A stretch of 34,417 bases of DNA, taken from the IMG/VR virus record IMGVR_UViG_3300020469_000134, positions 1 through 34,417 of that record; one strand, given 5' to 3'. Of this stretch, positions 31,332 through 34,417 are shown in pieces. Source of the stretch: a virus. The position numbers were made by a program, and so were the translations under genes. The notes beneath the pieces are model-generated. The model did no database searches. It saw nothing but the letters and a program-made list of their open reading frames with translations, and was not told the origin of the DNA. Position 1 is the stretch's first letter. The number at the start of each line of letters is the position of its first letter.

Positions 31332-31774
31332 TATAACTCCAAAAGTTGGGCAGCAGTATAAGGAATATGAAAGAATCTTTCACCTTTTCTTATGTTTCTG
31401 CCACGAGCTTCTTTTAAACTGTCTTGAGTAAGACAGGTATCTTTTATTCTCCAGACTTGTTTCAAGTCTTTACGGAATACATAGAAGTTTAGTACTCCGT
31501 TTTCACCTTCGTACTTATCTAAGAGTCGTTGCTTTCTTTCAGGAATCCTAATCTCTTTCCAATGACTAGGCCAACCCCCATTCCAAGCTACCTTTACTTC
31601 AGCCTCGTTGAAGTAAGTGTAGCCTTTTTTTTGTGATATTACATCTACATAATAGTTCTCCTCTTTATTAACTATTGTATGACCCTTCTTTTTTAGAAGC
31701 TCGGATAACGTATCCTTAGCTGCTTTATCATAAGCTTCATACAAAGCTCTGTCAAATCTTTTCTTAACTACCAT
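31331..31774 (-). CDS. Putative PD-(D/E)XK-type nuclease
   Basis: A 147-aa protein. The sequence YYVDVISQKKGYTYFNEAEV (about 42-61) continues into EVK and AW, placing an Asp (D44) and an E-x-K pair (E60, K62) in the spacing of PD-(D/E)XK nucleases. After it come WPSHWKEIRIPERKQRLLDK and NFYVFRKDLKQVWRIK, strand and helix segments found in similar phage proteins, and finally GERFFHIPYTAAQLLEL. I infer a small DNA-processing nuclease, perhaps a structure-specific one for replication or recombination. A catalytically inactive relative is also possible. It follows the RNR gene by 10 nt and overlaps DUF3310 by TAATG. Confidence 0.5.
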   Translation of the reverse strand: MVVKKRFDRALYEAYDKAAKDTLSELLKKKGHTIVNKEENYYVDVISQKKGYTYFNEAEVKVAWNGGWPSHWKEIRIPERKQRLLDKYEGENGVLNFYVFRKDLKQVWRIKDTCLTQDSLKEARGRNIRKGERFFHIPYTAAQLLEL

Positions 31775-31784
31775 AGTTGTTTCC

Positions 31785-33683
31785 TTATACTAGGTCTACG
31801 ATTTCACAAACGTCACCTGAGCAAGCCATGGTCTGACTGCCAGATGTATTGTCCTCTTGTTCATAACTGGAAAGTTTAGTCCAGTCAATAGCTTTCGGCA
31901 TTAAAGATAATAAAGTTTTATAGTCGTGCTTGCCTACTTCTTGATAAGGTGCTTGTTGATAAGTATGCTCATTGTAAGGTAAGAATGATACACCACTCAT
32001 CTCATCAAAGTATTCGTAAACAAATGCACCTACTGCAAACCATTCATCTTTCTTGACATTGACTGTAATACTTGGCTTGTGCTCACACCAATGTCTCTGA
32101 TACATTAGCCAAGTCTCTAGTTGTTCAATAGCAGATAGATCAGAAGTAACAACAGCATTAGTAGGAGACTGTACAGGGAAGCTAAACACTGTAGTAGCAT
32201 CAGGCTTCATCACATCAGGCTCACTAGGTACACCTTGATCTTTCATGAACTGTGTCAAGGGGTCTTTGTTGTCTCCTCTGACGGTTCTAATATAGTACTT
32301 TGAATGTCGTGCATGGATTCCAGAGGCCGAATCAACAAGTTGGGAGACTGTCCCTGATGGCTTAACACAGCTGATTGCAGATGCGGTTGGAATACCCAGA
32401 CGATCAGCCCAAAGATTATTAGTATCAACAGAAAGTTTACGTAATGTTTCAAGAGTTTTATCCAATCCTTTGTTGGCTGTAGTCATCAATGGATTATCCA
32501 TTATCCCTGTGAGAGACACACCGAGCAGTCGTTCTTCTTCTGTATTACGTTGCCACACCTTTCGCAAGTATGGGAACTTTGTATATGTTGACTGTATAGT
32601 TCCCAGAATTGTTGCCAAACGGACTTTTTTACTGAGAGATTCGATATCATCTGTAGCCCTGACCACAACCTCTGTAAGATTGCAGAACTGATAAGGACGA
32701 AGAATGATTTCACTACATGGGTTAGTTCCAAACTCGTAGTTAGGATCACGTCTACCATACTTAGCAGCTTGCTTCTTACTTGCTTCACGATTGAATATAC
32801 CACGTTCACCACTCCCTGATTCTACCAGTGACATCCATTCACGCATAAAGGATACAGCATCTGGTTTCTCTGTGTAACTGACAGAGTTATTAGCTAAGGC
32901 TCGTTGAGGATCGTTATCCCACCATGCACCTGACTTAGCATGACGCATACGGTCATCAGATAGATTAGATAAACTAATCATAGCAGACCTACGTACACCA
33001 CCAACTACTACTACCTCACCAATCTTACACATAAGATCATGACACTCAAGAGAAGAAAGCTTACGTCCTTGTGCATTTTTAAATGTAGTAATAGCAAAAT
33101 TAAATAGATCAACCAGAGGTGCAGGGCCACTGGCTCTACCACCAAAGGTCTTAAGTCTTGCACCTGCAGGACGTACCCTTGAGATATCCCATTGAGGAAT
33201 CTCACCAGCCCAGAGGAGAGCCAACACTTGTCTGAACGCCTTAGCCCAACCCTCTTTACTATCTTTAACAACGACAGTAGTCTCACTGTAGAACAACTCA
33301 GGAACTTCAGGGAGCTTACTTATGAACTGCCTCTCGACACTGAACCCAACACCAGTACCACAGAGCAGAATGAACATAGCCTCATCGAAGGACTTAGGGT
33401 CATCTACGGGTAGGTAGCTGCAGTTGTAGCCAGCAGTATTATCACGTTCTAATGCAGGTCCAGCTGTCATCATGGCCCTCATAGAAGGCATAACTTCTAA
33501 GTTAAGTATAGCAAACATAAGATCATCTTTAGTGGTAACATCAACCTTGTTACCAATTACATTCTCCATATATCTGTCTACTGTTTCACTCCACCCTTCT
33601 CTTCGACCTTCATCTTCTAGCCACCTAGCATAACGAGATGTATGGATAAAAGATTGATAGTCTGTTGGTAAATAATTATTCAT
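31785..33683 (-). CDS. nrdJ: Adenosylcobalamin-dependent (class II, monomeric) ribonucleotide reductase
   Basis: It reduces ribonucleotides to deoxyribonucleotides using coenzyme B12; the related monomeric Lactobacillus enzyme acts on triphosphates. The 632 residues hold the diagnostic set: C88 (YNCSYLP) and C334 (PYQFCNLTEV) as the substrate-reducing pair, N321-P-C323-S-E325 carrying the thiyl radical cysteine and proton acceptors, ISRVRPAGARLKTFGGRASG (167-186), the CVKPSGTVSQLVDSASGIHA segment near 440-460, and the shuttle cysteines C621 and C626 at the C-terminus (ACSGDVCEI). It is about 100 residues shorter than the Lactobacillus protein but lacks none of these. The start overlaps the MazG stop (ATGA). 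B12 must come from the host. It supplies dNTPs for phage DNA synthesis. Confidence 0.92.
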   Translation of the reverse strand: MNNYLPTDYQSFIHTSRYARWLEDEGRREGWSETVDRYMENVIGNKVDVTTKDDLMFAILNLEVMPSMRAMMTAGPALERDNTAGYNCSYLPVDDPKSFDEAMFILLCGTGVGFSVERQFISKLPEVPELFYSETTVVVKDSKEGWAKAFRQVLALLWAGEIPQWDISRVRPAGARLKTFGGRASGPAPLVDLFNFAITTFKNAQGRKLSSLECHDLMCKIGEVVVVGGVRRSAMISLSNLSDDRMRHAKSGAWWDNDPQRALANNSVSYTEKPDAVSFMREWMSLVESGSGERGIFNREASKKQAAKYGRRDPNYEFGTNPCSEIILRPYQFCNLTEVVVRATDDIESLSKKVRLATILGTIQSTYTKFPYLRKVWQRNTEEERLLGVSLTGIMDNPLMTTANKGLDKTLETLRKLSVDTNNLWADRLGIPTASAISCVKPSGTVSQLVDSASGIHARHSKYYIRTVRGDNKDPLTQFMKDQGVPSEPDVMKPDATTVFSFPVQSPTNAVVTSDLSAIEQLETWLMYQRHWCEHKPSITVNVKKDEWFAVGAFVYEYFDEMSGVSFLPYNEHTYQQAPYQEVGKHDYKTLLSLMPKAIDWTKLSSYEQEDNTSGSQTMACSGDVCEIVDLV

Positions 33684-34033
33684 CTGTTGTCACCATTTCC
33701 TTGTAGTGTGTCATTTTCTTGACGTTTCCTTAATTTCTCTAAGTTAGCAGAAGCTATGTCACCCATGTTTAAACCTAAGTCTTTACAAATAGCAGCTATA
33801 TACCAAAGACAATCCCCTAGCTCACTAGCTATACCTTCCTTATCTAGCTTGCCATCCCTTACAATCTTCTTTACTTTGTTTGCTACCTCACCTGCTTCTC
33901 CTGCTAATCCTAGTGTGGGATATAATATCTGCACTGATGCAGGATAGATAGCAGTTGTTGCAGCCATGTTCTGATAATGATCAAAGCCAATATCATCTAT
34001 GTTCCAATAGTCTATTTGTTCTTTAGTCAACAT
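33680..34033 (-). CDS. mazG: MazG-like nucleotide pyrophosphohydrolase
   Basis: A 117-aa all-helical enzyme that hydrolyses nucleoside triphosphates to monophosphates and pyrophosphate. The Mg-binding pattern ExxE-ExxD is complete: E46 and E49 in LAGEAGEV, and E71 and D74 in SELGDCLWYI. MazG and RNR in phages are often paired; MazG may clear non-canonical nucleotides or lower ppGpp-type signals, the latter being debated. The start follows GAGG with normal spacing and overlaps the upstream 54-aa gene by 11 nt. The stop overlaps the RNR start, so the two are translated together. Confidence 0.88.
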   Translation of the reverse strand: MLTKEQIDYWNIDDIGFDHYQNMAATTAIYPASVQILYPTLGLAGEAGEVANKVKKIVRDGKLDKEGIASELGDCLWYIAAICKDLGLNMGDIASANLEKLRKRQENDTLQGNGDNR

Positions 34034-34187
34034 CTTTATTTACCTCACATTTTACAATTTCAATATCGTCTATATCATAGACAGAGTTTAGAATTAGTTC
34101 TTTAATTACCATAGAATTAAAGTTGTTGTCAACCTCTAAAAAGTTGGCGGCAGGGTCTACTTCTAATCTTAACATTACCTCATACAT
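34023..34187 (-). CDS. 54-aa hypothetical protein upstream of MazG
   Basis: A short acidic protein read by hand from this strand: it begins MYEVMLRLEVDPAANFLEVD and ends IEIVKCEVNKDVD. AGGA lies 8 nt before the ATG at 34187, and the stop lies 11 nt inside the MazG gene, so coupling is likely. It is also the first gene behind the promoter at 34201-34228. An inner start four residues later (MLRLE) is possible. I do not recognise the family. Confidence 0.55.
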   Translation of the reverse strand: MYEVMLRLEVDPAANFLEVDNNFNSMVIKELILNSVYDIDDIEIVKCEVNKDVD

Positions 34188-34200
34188 GTCAAAGTTCCTA

Positions 34201-34228
34201 GTTATACTCAGAGCTATCTAACAGTCAA
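34201..34228 (-). promoter_or_regulatory. Sigma70-like promoter for the 54-aa/MazG/RNR operon
   Basis: On the minus strand TTGACT (34228-34223) is followed after 16 nt by TATAAC (34206-34201). The -35 overlaps the stop codon of the gene upstream and the -10 lies 14 nt before the start of the 54-aa gene. The stretch AGTATAACTAGG and the spacing are the same as in the capsid promoter at 7545-7572; about 30 of 44 aligned positions agree. With the -10 so close to the ATG, the transcript would have a very short leader. Confidence 0.6.
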
Positions 34229-34417
34229 GTGTTATCAAGTTCTAGAGGTTCAATATTAGTTTGAAAATATGAGTGCCATTCGTAAGCATCCTCAAAGCTT
34301 TCAAACCATATATTCATTGTTTCCATCTTACCATCTACTTCTGCTTTGCATACACAGAAATGTGTAGTTTCTTCTGGATATTCCTCATCAACTGGCATCT
34401 CCTCTACACTTGTTGGT
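34225..34417 (-). CDS. Partial hypothetical protein at right window edge
   Basis: The frame is open to the window edge and ends at 34225. The visible C-terminal part includes THFCVCKAEVDGKMETMNIW and FESFEDAYEWHSYFQTN, followed by an acidic tail. There is an ATG at 34398, but a purine run sits directly against it with no proper spacing, so the true start probably lies outside the window. The strand-strand-helix pattern (HFCVCKAEVDGK, MNIWFESFEDAYEWHSY) is compatible with a small alpha-beta fold. Function unknown. Confidence 0.5.
   Translation of the reverse strand, partial: PTSVEEMPVDEEYPEETTHFCVCKAEVDGKMETMNIWFESFEDAYEWHSYFQTNIEPLELDNT

Noticed and set aside
32501-33413. Several 70-100 aa frames overlapping the RNR gene on both strands
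   Set aside because: All lie inside a fully conserved RNR frame and have no conserved motifs of their own.

Overview
The window is a gene-dense piece of a tailed-phage genome. Its features point to a podovirus, probably marine and lytic, with AT-rich DNA. There is a portal, a scaffold, an HK97-fold coat protein, a short-tail adaptor and a P22-gp10-like stabilisation protein. These are followed by fibre and receptor-binding genes and by very large internal (ejection) proteins. I see no tape measure, tail tube, sheath, integrase or repressor. Several proteins carry sequence signatures that I associate with uncultured marine phages; that is recall, not a search. The host cannot be named from this sequence. 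Both ends are cut: the portal lacks its N-terminus and the last minus-strand gene runs off the right edge.

Layout. (1) 1-9371, plus strand: head module (portal, a 65-aa protein, an 1138-aa polyvalent protein with an ADP-ribosyltransferase-like region, a 498-aa conserved protein, scaffold, major capsid protein, a small decoration-like protein). The only sizeable non-coding gap (7541-7782) holds a sigma70-like promoter and a structured leader ahead of the coat gene. (2) 9436-14753: tail adaptor, stabilisation protein, trimeric-type fibre and a small beta-rich protein. (3) 14763-21825: an unusual receptor-binding cassette. Three paralogues have matching N- and C-terminal modules and carry two, one and two seven-bladed beta-propellers, and a small 85-aa gene is interleaved. 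(4) 21829-30762: two single-span membrane proteins, a 784-aa coiled-coil protein, a GH24 lysozyme and three further structural or ejection proteins, ending in one of 1173 aa. (5) 30759-34417, minus strand: a tight, converging operon for nucleotide metabolism and host takeover. In transcription order it encodes a partial small gene, a 54-aa protein, MazG, an adenosylcobalamin-dependent ribonucleotide reductase, a nuclease-like protein, a DUF3310 protein, an RMF-like protein and a 66-aa protein.

How it fits together. The minus-strand genes would supply deoxynucleotides, trim the nucleotide pool and perhaps modulate ribosomes while the genome replicates. The plus-strand genes build the particle. 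The coat promoter and the promoter ahead of the MazG/RNR operon share a 12-nt core and the same 16-nt spacing, so both blocks may answer to one polymerase or sigma factor. The most notable system is the propeller cassette: its blades are being duplicated at DNA level (exact 39- and 27-nt repeats exactly one 156-nt blade apart), yet every double propeller counts out at seven blades.
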